Positions 11,279 to 20,283 of a stretch of DNA of 64,000 nt are shown here, in pieces. The notes under the pieces were generated by a model that had not been told where the DNA came from, searched no databases, and saw only the letters and a list, made by a program, of their open reading frames with translations. Source of the DNA: Bin5 sp965204705 (GTDB lineage: Bacteria > Chloroflexota > Anaerolineae > Caldilineales > Caldilineaceae); the NCBI GenBank assembly GCA_965204705.1, contig OZ242006.1:5828001-5892000 (forward strand), in the 5' to 3' direction. Within the stretch, counting starts at the first letter, position 1; every line of letters begins with the position of its first letter. A program made the translations under genes and the position numbers.

Positions 11279-11321
11279 AATGCCTGCGCGCCGCGATGTA
11301 TCACTGGCTAGCGCAGGCATT
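11279..11321. terminator. Hairpin after hppA, likely terminator
   Basis: An 11-base perfect stem, AATGCCTGCGC pairing with GCGCAGGCATT, encloses a 21-base loop. It lies between the convergent hppA and the small minus-strand gene, so it could serve both. There is only a short T-rich tail (gtgttt). Confidence 0.5.
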
Positions 11322-11338
11322 GTGTTTGCAGCCGCTTG

Positions 11339-11593
11339 TCATAGGAAAAACTGCGCCAGCAGCACGAACCCGAGCAGGAGCAGGCCGCCGGCTAGGAGCG
11401 CGATCCCGCTCTTACGCAGCCGCTGCGCCCGCGCTGTGAGCCGTCCGTGCGCGGCGTGGGACTGATCGCCCCAGTCCAGTTGCTGCGGCCGTTCGTGCGG
11501 CGCCTTTTGCACCTTGGCAAGCCACCAGGCGCGATTGCAGAAGCTCCAGGCGCCGATATCGCTGGCGCGGACGTAGGAACGGTCTTTGGGCAT
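11339..11593 (-). CDS. Small membrane protein with Cas4-like N-terminal motif
   Basis: An 84-residue protein. Residues 6-30 contain YVRASDIGAWSFCNRAWWLA, which resembles the N-terminal segment of Cas4/RecB-like PD-(D/E)XK proteins, where a cysteine follows the first helix. The middle is hydrophilic and includes a GDQSHAAHGR stretch. The last 24 residues form one clear membrane helix (GIALLAGGLLLLGFVLLAQF). The nuclease core itself (D, ExK) is missing, so no nuclease activity is expected. There is no CRISPR locus nearby. It might be a tail-anchored remnant or a family of its own. Composition and the GAAAG ribosome site suggest a real gene. Confidence 0.55.
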   Translation of the reverse strand: MPKDRSYVRASDIGAWSFCNRAWWLAKVQKAPHERPQQLDWGDQSHAAHGRLTARAQRLRKSGIALLAGGLLLLGFVLLAQFFL

Positions 11594-11737
11594 GGAAAAC
11601 TTTCAGTTTCTGGTCTGAATTCCGTGTGCGACGGGCCGCGTAACCACTCCGATTGTCGCCGGAACCGGCTCAATGCGCCAACTGCGACTGCGAGACCGAC
11701 AGCTCACGACCAACAACGCTAAGAGAGGGCTGCTGCC

Positions 11738-13093
11738 ATGAAAGCGACCGATATCCGCGTAGAGAGGGTGGAGGTCACCTTCGACGATGAGCGTTTGAGC
11801 GTCCCATTGCACCTAAGCAAGGGTGTGATCGAGGCGATCACCTATGCCACCGTCACCGTACGGGCGCGCACCCGCGGGGACGGCGCCGTGCAGGGCAGCG
11901 GCGCGATTCTGCTCTCGGACGTGTGGGCCTTTCCCTCGCCGGACCTGGACCACGAGGATAAGGACCGCCTCATGCGGCGGCTGTGCCGGGCCATCGCCGC
12001 GTGGCTGGAGGATGACCCGCACGAAGATCCGATCGAGAAGGGACTCCGGTTGGAGCAGGCCGCGGTCGAACTGGCTGAGCAGATGGCGGAAGAAGAGCCA
12101 CTCCTGCAGAGCACGCCGATGCCGCGGCTGGCCGTGCTCAACTGTATGTCGCCCTTTGACGCTGCGATCCACGACGCCTGGGGCGCGGCCCTGCCGGTAC
12201 CGCTCTACGCCGCGTACACGGCGGATCACTTGAACCAGGATCTGGGCGCCTACCTGGGCGCCGACTTCGCCGGCCGCTACCCGGCCGACTACCTGATCCC
12301 AAGGCGGCGCGGCCTGTTCGTGCAACATGTAGTCGGCTTCAACGATGCCCTTACCCCGGCAGAGGTGGACCCGCAACAGCCGGCGCCGGCAGACCTGCCC
12401 GCTGACCTGACAAGCTGGATCGAGCGCGACCGCTTGCGTTATTTCAAGCTCAAGATGCGCGGTCAGTCACCGGCCGAGGACGCCGAGCGCCTGATCGAAG
12501 TACACGCCGCGGCCTCCCAGGCCATGGAATCCGCCGGTGTGGCGGGCGGACCGCGCCTGTCGGTGGACCCCAATGAGGCCTACCAGCAGGCTGCCATGAT
12601 GCTGGAAGTGCTGGACCGGGTGGCGGCGGAGAAGCCGCAGGCGCTAGCGGCGCTGGACTATATCGAGCAGCCCACCTCTCGCGACTTGGGGGCCTATACC
12701 GACACGCTCCACGAGCTGGCCGCGCGCGTGCCGGTGGTCGTCGACGAGAGCCTGGACGACCTTGACAATCTGGACTGGATACACCGTCTGGGCTGGTCCG
12801 GGCTGGCGGTGAAGACCTGCAAGGGCCATACGCACTCGCTGCTGGCCTACTGCTGGGGCCGCCATCACAGTCTCTATCTCACGCTGCAAGACCTCACCAA
12901 CCCCGGCCTGGCGCTCGTCCACAGCGTCAACTTCTGCGCCCATCTGCGGCTGGACGTGGACTGTTTCGAGGGCAACTATCGCCAGTTCATGCCCCTGTCG
13001 CGGCCGCAGGAACAGGCCGCTCATCCCGCCTATTTTCAGGTCGCAGACGGCCAGTTGAACCTGCCGCCCGACATGGGCCCCGGCCTCTACTAA
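11738..13093 (+). CDS. Enolase-superfamily enzyme (mandelate racemase/MLE-like)
   Basis: A 451-residue two-domain protein of the enolase superfamily. The barrel carries a candidate base lysine in FKLKMRG, metal ligands in LSVDPNEAY, YIEQPT and VVVDESLDD, and a second lysine in VKTCKGHTHS. This Lys/Lys arrangement is like the muconate-lactonizing/dipeptide-epimerase branch, rather than the His/Asp dyad of the other enolase gene at 30-31 kb. It is longer than usual, with an extended N-terminal capping domain of about 200 residues. The exact substrate, probably an acid sugar or amino-acid derivative, cannot be assigned. A ribosome site (AGAGAGGG) lies near the ATG. Confidence 0.8.
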   Translation: MKATDIRVERVEVTFDDERLSVPLHLSKGVIEAITYATVTVRARTRGDGAVQGSGAILLSDVWAFPSPDLDHEDKDRLMRRLCRAIAAWLEDDPHEDPIEKGLRLEQAAVELAEQMAEEEPLLQSTPMPRLAVLNCMSPFDAAIHDAWGAALPVPLYAAYTADHLNQDLGAYLGADFAGRYPADYLIPRRRGLFVQHVVGFNDALTPAEVDPQQPAPADLPADLTSWIERDRLRYFKLKMRGQSPAEDAERLIEVHAAASQAMESAGVAGGPRLSVDPNEAYQQAAMMLEVLDRVAAEKPQALAALDYIEQPTSRDLGAYTDTLHELAARVPVVVDESLDDLDNLDWIHRLGWSGLAVKTCKGHTHSLLAYCWGRHHSLYLTLQDLTNPGLALVHSVNFCAHLRLDVDCFEGNYRQFMPLSRPQEQAAHPAYFQVADGQLNLPPDMGPGLY

Positions 13094-13112
13094 GGCAGCG
13101 GCAAGTGAAGTT

Positions 13113-13134
13113 TCTGGCCACTGATCACTGACCA
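13113..13134. repeat. ACTGACC-type short repeat
   Basis: A run of near-identical units (ccactga, tcactga, ccactgcc) follows the enolase stop codon, of the same type as at 6905-6933. It sits between two convergent genes. Confidence 0.5.
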
Positions 13135-13154
13135 CTGCCTTTCACCACTGTAGT

Positions 13155-13949
13155 TCACCGGTAGACGATATCGAGAATGTTATCGCTGCGGAAGCGCACC
13201 CGCTGCGCGTCCACCCGTTCGGCGCCCGCTTTGTTCATCTCGGCGTCGGCGGTGTCGGTGTGGAAGAAGCGCTTCTCCAGTTCATAGGGGGCGGGCCAGA
13301 CCAGGGGCGCGATCGGGTCCTGGCGATGTCTGGCTACGGCGGCGGCGATGCCCTCGCGGATGCGCTGCCGCGCCGCCTGCGCGGAGAGTGAGATGGCCGA
13401 GCCGCGTCCCAGCCCTTCTTTCACCGCAGCCGTGGTGATCTTCGGAACAAGGTCCGCCGCCTCCTGGCAGGCGTCCTGTTCGCCGCTCAGGAAGAGCAGG
13501 GGAAGTCCCAGCCCGCCCATGAAGAGAGCAAGCTGTCCGATCTCGCCGATCGGCTTGCCGTTGAGCCGGTAGGCGTCCACGGTGCGGCTGTTCTGCGTGT
13601 GGTTCTGGTTGCTGGTTACGACGCCGGCCATGGCATGCTGGCCGACGATGACAAAGGCATCGTAACGCCCGATCACCTCCTGCAACCGGCTCCACGGCGG
13701 CGAAGGCCGGCCATGCAGCAGCAGCGCTGCCGGATGCAGCGTGTCAAAGTCGATGCCGCCGGCGCCGTGTCCGTCCCAGACGAGAACCTCCTCCACACCG
13801 ACGTCCAGCAGGCCGTCCACCGCGGCGTTGACCTCGCCGGTCACCAGCTTCTTGCCGGCATCGTAGTAGCGGCCGTCGGGAAAGGACTGGTCCGCGAAGG
13901 AGACGACGCCGGCTACGCCCTCCATGTCGGTTACCATAAAGATTTTCAC
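13155..13949 (-). CDS. M55 family D-aminopeptidase (DppA-like)
   Basis: A 264-residue zinc peptidase of family M55, whose type member is the Bacillus subtilis D-aminopeptidase DppA. The expected zinc ligands are visible: Asp8 and Glu10 in VTDMEG, His61 in WDGHGAGG, His105 in VGQHAMAG and Glu136 in IGEIGQ. His117 in QNHTQNS fits the proposed catalytic histidine. The family removes D-alanine and other D-residues from peptides, for example from cell-wall recycling products. The D-amino-acid PLP enzyme at 5.7 kb could be functionally related, though it is not adjacent. The gene is complete. Confidence 0.9.
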   Translation of the reverse strand: MKIFMVTDMEGVAGVVSFADQSFPDGRYYDAGKKLVTGEVNAAVDGLLDVGVEEVLVWDGHGAGGIDFDTLHPAALLLHGRPSPPWSRLQEVIGRYDAFVIVGQHAMAGVVTSNQNHTQNSRTVDAYRLNGKPIGEIGQLALFMGGLGLPLLFLSGEQDACQEAADLVPKITTAAVKEGLGRGSAISLSAQAARQRIREGIAAAVARHRQDPIAPLVWPAPYELEKRFFHTDTADAEMNKAGAERVDAQRVRFRSDNILDIVYR

Positions 13950-14036
13950 GGTTGAGGCTCCAAAGGGCAGTTTTTCGTAGTCAGTTTTCAGTTTTTAGTG
14001 ACACTTTACCTTCGGGTCGGGAGCAGCCTTTGTGGA

Positions 14037-15119
14037 CTAGGAAAGAGTTTCATACAGAGAGCTGACCGGGACCCGGCGCCCTTCGTCGGCTGCTGAGCGG
14101 TAGGCCGCGTCGAGAAGTTCGACTGTGTGCCAGCCGACTTCCGGCGGTGATTGGTTGGGCGCGCCGCGGACGATGACGTCGACAAGGTTGTCCGCCGGCG
14201 CCGCCGACAGATAGCTCTGCTCATCAGTCATGGGCGGCAGCTCCTCGGCAGACCCATCAGCGTAGTAAATTGTACAGTTCCTGTGGATGATGTCGGCGTT
14301 GATCCACCCCTGGTCGCAGTAGATCTGCACCACCATCTCCTGTTCCGGGCCGCCCGCATGCAGCGTGCCGGCACTACCTACGTTGGCCAGCGCGCCGTTG
14401 TCCATCTGCACGATCATGGCGTCGACGACATCGACCCGTGTATCGAGGTTGTCCATCAGCGCCAGCACGCTGATCGGCCTCAGCTCTGTCATATGCAGCA
14501 TCAGCCCCACCGAATGGGTCGCCTGCAGATGGCCCTGGCCGCCCCCCGAGCGCTCCGGATCGCTGTAGACGTCGCCGGGACCGGTAACCGTGTACTGGTA
14601 CAGGTCGTCGTGGACGCTGTCATCGCCACGGAGCAGCGAAATGACGCTGGAGGCGAACATGTTGTTGATATAGCGGATTCCGCCCAGCCGCCCTGAGGCG
14701 ATCACCTCCTTTACCCGCAGCACATGGGGGTTGTAGTTCCACGGGTAGCCGATGATCAGCTGGCAGCCGCGCTCGCGGCTGAGTTCGGTGAGATGGCGCG
14801 CGTGCGCCGCGAACAGCGTCATCGGCTTTTCGAGGACGACGTGCAGCCCTTGCTCAAGGCAGGCGCGCGCGGCCTCGTAATGGGCGGCGTGCCAGACCGC
14901 GATGACGACGCCGTCCAGCTGCTCCTGCGCCAGCATCTCGCCCAAGTCGGTATAGGTCCGCTCCACACCGAAGTGCCGGGCCGCTTTGTCCAGCACGTCG
15001 GCGCGGACGTCGGCCATGGCGACGAGGTCGGCGTTCGGATTGGCCTGTAGCGCAGGAATGTGGGCGGTCGTGGACCACCAACCGGTTCCGATGACGGCAA
15101 TTCGGGCTGTGTTGGGCAT
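14037..15119 (-). CDS. Gfo/Idh/MocA family oxidoreductase
   Basis: A 360-residue NAD(P)-dependent dehydrogenase. The Rossmann motif is AVIGTGWWSTTAHI at the N-terminus and the family's lysine motif is VLEKPMTL near residue 100. The C-terminal half has the mixed sheet domain used for substrate binding. Family members oxidise or reduce sugars, inositols and related compounds; the substrate is not identifiable here. It stands alone between the M55 peptidase gene and the glycosyltransferase gene on the same strand, separated by 90-160 bases, so co-transcription is possible. Confidence 0.88.
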   Translation of the reverse strand: MPNTARIAVIGTGWWSTTAHIPALQANPNADLVAMADVRADVLDKAARHFGVERTYTDLGEMLAQEQLDGVVIAVWHAAHYEAARACLEQGLHVVLEKPMTLFAAHARHLTELSRERGCQLIIGYPWNYNPHVLRVKEVIASGRLGGIRYINNMFASSVISLLRGDDSVHDDLYQYTVTGPGDVYSDPERSGGGQGHLQATHSVGLMLHMTELRPISVLALMDNLDTRVDVVDAMIVQMDNGALANVGSAGTLHAGGPEQEMVVQIYCDQGWINADIIHRNCTIYYADGSAEELPPMTDEQSYLSAAPADNLVDVIVRGAPNQSPPEVGWHTVELLDAAYRSAADEGRRVPVSSLYETLS

Positions 15120-15279
15120 GGTTCGCCTCTGACCTTTCTCTTCGGACTTCGAGTTCCCCGTTTCAAAGAGCGAACGGGCCAGGAACAGATTTCGTCCCAG
15201 CCGGGCCCGTCGTCAACACATGTACCTACCTGACAATGAAATGCGCCGCCCCTTGTTGATTCGCTTCTCACGACCGATT

Positions 15280-17763
15280 CTACGGCAAAGTAATTGTGTC
15301 CAACAAGAAATGATCAGTCGCGGGCGAAGTCCCTTGCGAAACAGTAGATAACCGTTTCCAGCCATCCTCCTGATGCCGATACCACCCTATGTAGATCTGA
15401 AATTCCCCGTCAGGAATTGGGGACACAATCCGTTCATCTGCGAACAGTTCCCCAGGGGTCCACGTCGACGTCGGATAGCGGCCTTCGAAAGGCTCTCCAT
15501 CGTTCTGGGCAACAATCTGATTATCTGCGTTGACGATGTGAACAAATACGGTATAGTCCGAATCAGGGCTCTCGACCGTGCGCCAGAAAAGGATTATCTT
15601 GAGGCCTTCGCTGGTCGGGTCTAACGTATAGCCTTCGAGCCTGAAGAAGTTTCCAAAGTTTACGTCTGTCAGAATCTGTGGCCCCGCAATCATGAATGTC
15701 CTGGCAATGGCCATCTTTTGCCCGGTGACCAGGGGGACCCGCTGGCGCGAAAGCTGGTCAATCAGGCTAACTTGCAACTGGTACTGGCCATCAGGAAGGT
15801 CGAGGGGGACTGCCAGAGAATAGCTAAGAGGCATTACCTGATCAGGGTGCCAAGCGCGGACACGAAAGGCTCCTTTCAGAGGCCAGTCCTCCTTGGAAAT
15901 GACAGTCACGTCCCGAGTGCGATTGTAGAGTTTCAGGACAAGCTCGACATCTCTTCTAATCTCCATCTCCGGCCGCCAAAAAAGAGTTAGATCGAGGTCC
16001 GAGTCAGGTTCAAGCTCGTTACTCCGAAAGCCGACCAGTTCCAAATGGTTGGTAAATAACAGCCCCTCCAGAGGCATGTAAGCGGGAATCCTGCCCCGCC
16101 AGCGCGCTTCCAGGGCTGTGGCTACCGGGATACCATTCTTAGTCAGGATTGTCGTTTCCTTCTCGTTCAGAGGCTCTACGCTTGCAGGCATGGACGGAAG
16201 GAAAAAGACCGTTCCCTCTTTAAGCAAGACCCATTCCTCAGGGAATCCTTTATCCGTTGACCAGTCGGAGTCAAGGAGAATGACCGAGACACGCTCCCCC
16301 TGACGCAAAGTTTCTTCCACCCCGCTCTGTCGGTGCGGGAACTGTTCGATCAGCAGGAAAGCGAGACGGTTATCGCTGTATAGGCTGGTGGGCAGGAGAA
16401 TGGATCTGTCAAGATGATTGCCGATGAATTCTGCGATCGGGCCGAATTTCGGATCTTCTCCGTGATTCGCTATGTGATACGGTGTGACTCGCTGGACAAA
16501 GTCCCACTGGCGAATCAGGCCGAGAATCAGCGCCAGCGCCAGGACAAGGTAACCCATCCAACGGGGAAATCGCGGCCTCCTCTCTATCCAGGCCCAGGCA
16601 GACGCGGTTCCCAGACCAGCCATCATAAAGATGAAAGGAATTCCCGGAAGCAGTCGGCGGAAATTTATCACTGTATGATCATATCTTTCGTAAGTAAGGA
16701 GTTCGGGCAGTAGCATCAACGCCATCATCAGGCACCCAAAGACATGGGCGTCTCGTCTCCGGCGGATGACGACCGCAATCCCGATTACCAGACCAATGAC
16801 GAAAACGGTTGTTAGAATTGCTTTGGGCCCGTACGGGTTATCTACTTGCCGGAAAAAGGACAACGCAGTGAGCTGGTTTATCAGTTTTGCAACAACAACG
16901 GCAACAGGATCCGGCAGTTCGAAAACAAACTGTCCCCCCGCAGGGCCGGCGGGATTCGCGACGCGAGCGACAAATGTATAGGGGTAGACGATAAACATTA
17001 TCCACTGAGGCAGGGCAACCAAGGCGGCGGCGGCAGTGGCCCATAGCAGGTCGCGCCAGTGTGCCAATAGACGCCGGTTCGCCAGAACGGCGCCTATGCT
17101 GGCTACCGCCAACGCGACTGGAAAGAAACGCGCAACGATATAGACATACTGGCTCAGTCCAACCAGAAGACCGGCCAGAATAAAGTCCAGCCTGTTTCCG
17201 CGGCGAAAACCTCGCCACAGGAAACCAATGGCTGTCAATTCCACGACAGGCAGCAGAATGGGTTCAATGCCGGGGAAAGAGTGTGAAGCAAAGAATGTCG
17301 AAAGAGCCAGTCCCAAGGCTGCAATCAGCCCTGCTCTGCGGGCGAAAACTGTGCCAAACTGGTCAAAGGCCCAGCGAGAGGCCCAGTAAGTCGCCGGCGC
17401 GACCAAGGCGCCGCCCACAACAGTCAGGCCCTGCAGACCGGCAACGCTGTATCCAAATACAGAGAATATGAGGGCCTGTATATAAACGATCAGGGGGTGG
17501 ATTCCAAACTGATGATAGATGTAGAAAGGAAAGATATCTTCTTGTAAGAAATCACGTGTGTGCAGTGCCAGTGACGCCGCATCGTTATTCAGGGTTGGGG
17601 TCAACCTGAACCAGTGAAAATAGTAGCTTGAGAGACTGATACAGAGTAGTGCGATAGAAAGCCAGGCATCAACGCGGCCGGTTACAGAGGACGACTTACC
17701 AAGCAGTTGGAAATATGCGGAAAGATTTCGCTGTACTACAGCGACTGGGTTTTTCCTGAAAAT
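15280..17763 (-). CDS. GT39/ArnT-like membrane glycosyltransferase, probable ATT start
   Basis: A large multi-spanning protein of the dolichyl-phosphate-mannose/ArnT-like glycosyltransferase type (GT-C fold). The first extramembrane loop holds an acidic residue in PTLNNDAAS, followed by about ten membrane helices and a C-terminal globular region of roughly 300 residues with two beta-sandwich-like parts. The first in-frame ATG/GTG/TTG is a TTG at 17604, but that would cut off the first membrane helix (WLSIALLCISLSSYYFHW). The open frame continues to an ATT at 17763 that has a strong ribosome site, GGGAGG, nine bases upstream. I therefore extend the gene to ATT, giving about 827 residues. Likely role: transfer of sugars from polyprenyl carriers outside the membrane. 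Confidence 0.7.
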   Translation of the reverse strand: MFRKNPVAVVQRNLSAYFQLLGKSSSVTGRVDAWLSIALLCISLSSYYFHWFRLTPTLNNDAASLALHTRDFLQEDIFPFYIYHQFGIHPLIVYIQALIFSVFGYSVAGLQGLTVVGGALVAPATYWASRWAFDQFGTVFARRAGLIAALGLALSTFFASHSFPGIEPILLPVVELTAIGFLWRGFRRGNRLDFILAGLLVGLSQYVYIVARFFPVALAVASIGAVLANRRLLAHWRDLLWATAAAALVALPQWIMFIVYPYTFVARVANPAGPAGGQFVFELPDPVAVVVAKLINQLTALSFFRQVDNPYGPKAILTTVFVIGLVIGIAVVIRRRRDAHVFGCLMMALMLLPELLTYERYDHTVINFRRLLPGIPFIFMMAGLGTASAWAWIERRPRFPRWMGYLVLALALILGLIRQWDFVQRVTPYHIANHGEDPKFGPIAEFIGNHLDRSILLPTSLYSDNRLAFLLIEQFPHRQSGVEETLRQGERVSVILLDSDWSTDKGFPEEWVLLKEGTVFFLPSMPASVEPLNEKETTILTKNGIPVATALEARWRGRIPAYMPLEGLLFTNHLELVGFRSNELEPDSDLDLTLFWRPEMEIRRDVELVLKLYNRTRDVTVISKEDWPLKGAFRVRAWHPDQVMPLSYSLAVPLDLPDGQYQLQVSLIDQLSRQRVPLVTGQKMAIARTFMIAGPQILTDVNFGNFFRLEGYTLDPTSEGLKIILFWRTVESPDSDYTVFVHIVNADNQIVAQNDGEPFEGRYPTSTWTPGELFADERIVSPIPDGEFQIYIGWYRHQEDGWKRLSTVSQGTSPATDHFLLDTITLP

Positions 17764-17940
17764 GTCTTAGTTCCTCCCGCTGCAGTGCGTCTCTACGCAA
17801 TTTTCAAATATAATGGGGACTTCACGTGAATGAAACGGACCGGGGTGGCGCCAGCGGTTTCAACGCGCAATTCTCAGTTCGTGAGGAAGGGTGCTGCTGC
17901 GGACGGAGAGCTTTATCTGCATCCTGTCCAGAGGACAGTG

Positions 17941-18789
17941 TTATTCTTGAGCGACAGAGTATTCGGTTAGCAGTCGTCTCATCTCATCCCGCATCTTGAT
18001 CGTCTCGGTCATCACATCCACCTGGTCACAGTCCATCCACGGATCGTGTTCATACTCCAGCGTCAGATAGCCGTTGTAGTCGGCGGCGTCGAGCACTTCG
18101 ACCACGGCGTGAAGGTCGAGCTCCCCGTCATGCCAGCGCACCTGCAGCTTACCGTCGCTCGCATGCCGCAGATGGACATGGCCGGCATAGGGGCCGAGGG
18201 GATCCGCGTCGCCCGGGCCATATCCTTTCGCCATAAAGTGGGAATAATCGAGCACGATTTTGAGCGTGGGATTCTGCTGCAGAAATGCCAACGTTTCGAA
18301 GGGGCTTTCCAGCACCGACTCGACGTGCGGCTCGAACAGAAACAGCACATCCTCGGCGGCTGCCAGCGCGGCGAGTTCGTTCATCGCGGCTGCGGACAGC
18401 TCCACCGCCTCTTCGTGGGTGATGCCCTCCTGGTCAACGCCCGGCAGCACCAGCACCGACGGAATACGCGCGGCTTTGCAGAACTGGAGCACCCGCTTGA
18501 ACGTTTCGCGGTTGGCGGCGCGTACGCTTTCATCGACAGAATTGACCGGCCTGTCGTAGAATCCATCCCCGAAGATGTAGAGCAGATTGCTGAGCGGGAG
18601 GCCGGCCTCGGTTACGCGGCGGGCTTGCCCTTCTGGATCGCGTTCGATCTCGCGCGAATCGAGCAGCCCGCCGGGCACGGCCATCAGGTCCATCGCCCTT
18701 ATTCCCAGCGCCTGCCATATCGCGGCCGATTCCGACAAACTGGCGCCCACGAAGGACCAGGCAGCGCCTGAGATTTTTGCAGTGGTCAT
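17941..18789 (-). CDS. Sugar phosphate isomerase/epimerase, xylose isomerase-like barrel
   Basis: A 282-residue AP-endonuclease-2/xylose isomerase-like TIM barrel. Likely metal ligands are in LFEPHVES, VLDYSHF, HVHLRHASDG and LTLEYEHD, spaced as in sugar epimerases and inosose isomerases of this family. It interconverts ketoses/aldoses or related compounds in the cytosol; the substrate is not known. Degenerate copies of its first 80-95 codons occur at 19.5-19.75 kb and 22.15-22.4 kb. In the second, the N-terminal part is fused to the end of a rhaM gene, so an ancestral neighbouring rhaM is plausible and suggests a rhamnose or related deoxy-sugar role. Confidence 0.85.
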   Translation of the reverse strand: MTTAKISGAAWSFVGASLSESAAIWQALGIRAMDLMAVPGGLLDSREIERDPEGQARRVTEAGLPLSNLLYIFGDGFYDRPVNSVDESVRAANRETFKRVLQFCKAARIPSVLVLPGVDQEGITHEEAVELSAAAMNELAALAAAEDVLFLFEPHVESVLESPFETLAFLQQNPTLKIVLDYSHFMAKGYGPGDADPLGPYAGHVHLRHASDGKLQVRWHDGELDLHAVVEVLDAADYNGYLTLEYEHDPWMDCDQVDVMTETIKMRDEMRRLLTEYSVAQE

Positions 18790-18884
18790 GGTTGTCTCCT
18801 TAATTCAGCAGAAAGTCCTGGCTTTTCAACGAAATTCTCTTCATTGTATCTCTCAGCTATACAGACAGCAGCTCTGAGGGCCCG

Positions 18885-19460
18885 CTACAGCTGATAGGGC
18901 CATTCACCCGGTGTAAACGCCCAGCCGATTTTGTCGCAGACGGTGCGCCAGCGCCCTTCCATATCCGGCATATACAGGAGAGGCACCCACCCCAGTGTCA
19001 GATAGATGTACAGCGCGGCCAGCCGCCAGTCCTCTGTGAAGAGATAGATGTTCTGGTAGCCGGCCTGGAGAAGGCGGCGTACAACAGCCGCGCTCACGGC
19101 CATGCCCAGCCCCTTGCCGGCATGATCGGGATGGCCGGCGAGCCAGCCCAGCGAGCCGGCAAAGGGATGATCAGCATCCGGCCTGTGATGGGCCATTGCA
19201 GTGGCAACAAGCTCATTGCTGGCTCGGTCCACGATGAAATACCAGCCGTCCGGCAGAATCATGGTGAACCAGGGACGCAAGACCTCATCGTCCCAGTCTT
19301 TGAAACCGGCCAGGTCCATCAACTTGTAGAAGGCGGCTTCGTCGCCGGGCCGGTAGGTGCGCAGTGTGTAGCCGATTGGCACGTGAACCTCAGGCGGCGA
19401 ATTGAGGAGGGAGCCGGGCCAGACCATCTGCAGCCCTTCCTTAGTCTTCTCTTCGCTCAT
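18885..19460 (-). CDS. GNAT family N-acetyltransferase
   Basis: About 191 residues, counting from the ATG at 19460, which is the better placed of several in-frame starts (AGGA about nine bases upstream). The acetyl-CoA-binding loop reads HPDHAGKGLGMAVS, the GNAT motif A, with beta4 before it (SLGWLAGHPD), and motif B is QNIYLFTEDWRLAALYIY. The family transfers acetyl from acetyl-CoA to an amine, but the acceptor cannot be predicted. It lies upstream of the sugar isomerase on the same strand, about 95 bases away. Confidence 0.85.
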   Translation of the reverse strand: MSEEKTKEGLQMVWPGSLLNSPPEVHVPIGYTLRTYRPGDEAAFYKLMDLAGFKDWDDEVLRPWFTMILPDGWYFIVDRASNELVATAMAHHRPDADHPFAGSLGWLAGHPDHAGKGLGMAVSAAVVRRLLQAGYQNIYLFTEDWRLAALYIYLTLGWVPLLYMPDMEGRWRTVCDKIGWAFTPGEWPYQL

Positions 19461-19529
19461 GCGCACCATCCTATGAAAGTAACATGGCAACTGTCATTAC
19501 CCATTGCCGCTTTCGACCCTGCAATGATC

Positions 19530-19751
19530 GTGTCGACCGAATTGACCGGCTGGCCGTCGAATCCATCCCTGACGATGTAGAGTAGATTGCTGAGCGGGAG
19601 GCCGGCCCCCGGGGATCGTGTTCGATCTCCTGCGAGGCAAGTAGCCCGCCGAGCACGGCTATCAGGTTAATCGCCTGTGATATCGCGGCCGATTCCGGTA
19701 AACTGGCGCCCGCGTAGGTCAGGCCGCGCCGGCGAGTTTCATGGGGGTCAT
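19530..19751 (-). pseudogene. Decayed 5' copy of the sugar isomerase
   Basis: This stretch matches the first ~85 codons of the isomerase at 17941-18789 (for example gatgtagagtagattgctga against gatgtagagcagattgctga). It has internal deletions and frame shifts and lacks the rest of the gene. It is closer to the second copy at about 22.2 kb than to the intact gene: both start MT(P/T)MKLAGAA, whereas the intact gene has MTTAKISGAA. It cannot encode a working enzyme. Confidence 0.8.
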
Positions 19752-20000
19752 GGTTGGTTCCCAGCTGCTGGTTTCTCTCTCTGAATTGGCGTTGTCGGTG
19801 GCTTCGTTTGCGGTATTAGCCGTATCATTTGGGTCTTTTGCGATTCACCGTCTGTCATCTAATACAAAATGGTTTACTGGTTTAAGGGACAAATATAGGT
19901 TTTCTATAGGTAGAAGTACGAAATGCAGATAGTTTCTAACAATAAAATCGTGAAAATCGTGGAGCCTGCATCCGATTCTTCGGAATGGTAGTGCTTTTAG
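19530..20000. repeat. Direct repeat copy 1 flanking the AlbA_2 gene
   Basis: About 470 bases. The isomerase fragment plus its upstream region (gctgctggtttctctctctg, tagtttctaacaataaaatc) recur in degenerate form and the same orientation at 22153-22660. The two copies bracket the AlbA_2/HATPase gene. Confidence 0.6.
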
Positions 20001-20283
20001 CTGATAAAGTCCGACCAATTCGTGTGGAAAAGCGTTAAATTACCTCGAGATTTCCGCTGAAACGCCCGCACGAGCAAGTAATGTAGCAGGTCTGACGCGT
20101 AAAGCGTGCCGGCATGCTGAATCCTCATTAGGCTTTATTGTTAGATCTATTGTTAATTCTTCGGAATCTGTCACAGATTAACAAAGGAATTGACGAGGAA
20201 CAGAATGGCTCACCTACCCCAAAATGAGCTGGGGCGATCAGCCTACATTTCCTCCCCTCAACTTTTTGCAAGGTGTTTGATAC
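19756..20283. other. AT-richer intergenic stretch, no clear gene
   Basis: About 530 bases, noticeably richer in A and T than its surroundings. A 63-codon frame (19741-19932) with a hydrophobic start is present, but it lies inside the repeated segment and has no family resemblance, so I do not call it. The sequence attaacaaaggaattgacga around 20174-20193 resembles stretches near 23679-23720 and 23805, hinting at more short repeated debris. Confidence 0.4.

Noticed and set aside
11339..11593. A CRISPR-Cas locus suggested by the Cas4-like motif
   Set aside because: No repeat-spacer array, no cas1 or cas2 and no nuclease core in the protein.
19741..19932. A 63-codon frame with a hydrophobic start
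   Set aside because: It lies in the repeated isomerase upstream region, which is decayed in both copies; no family match.
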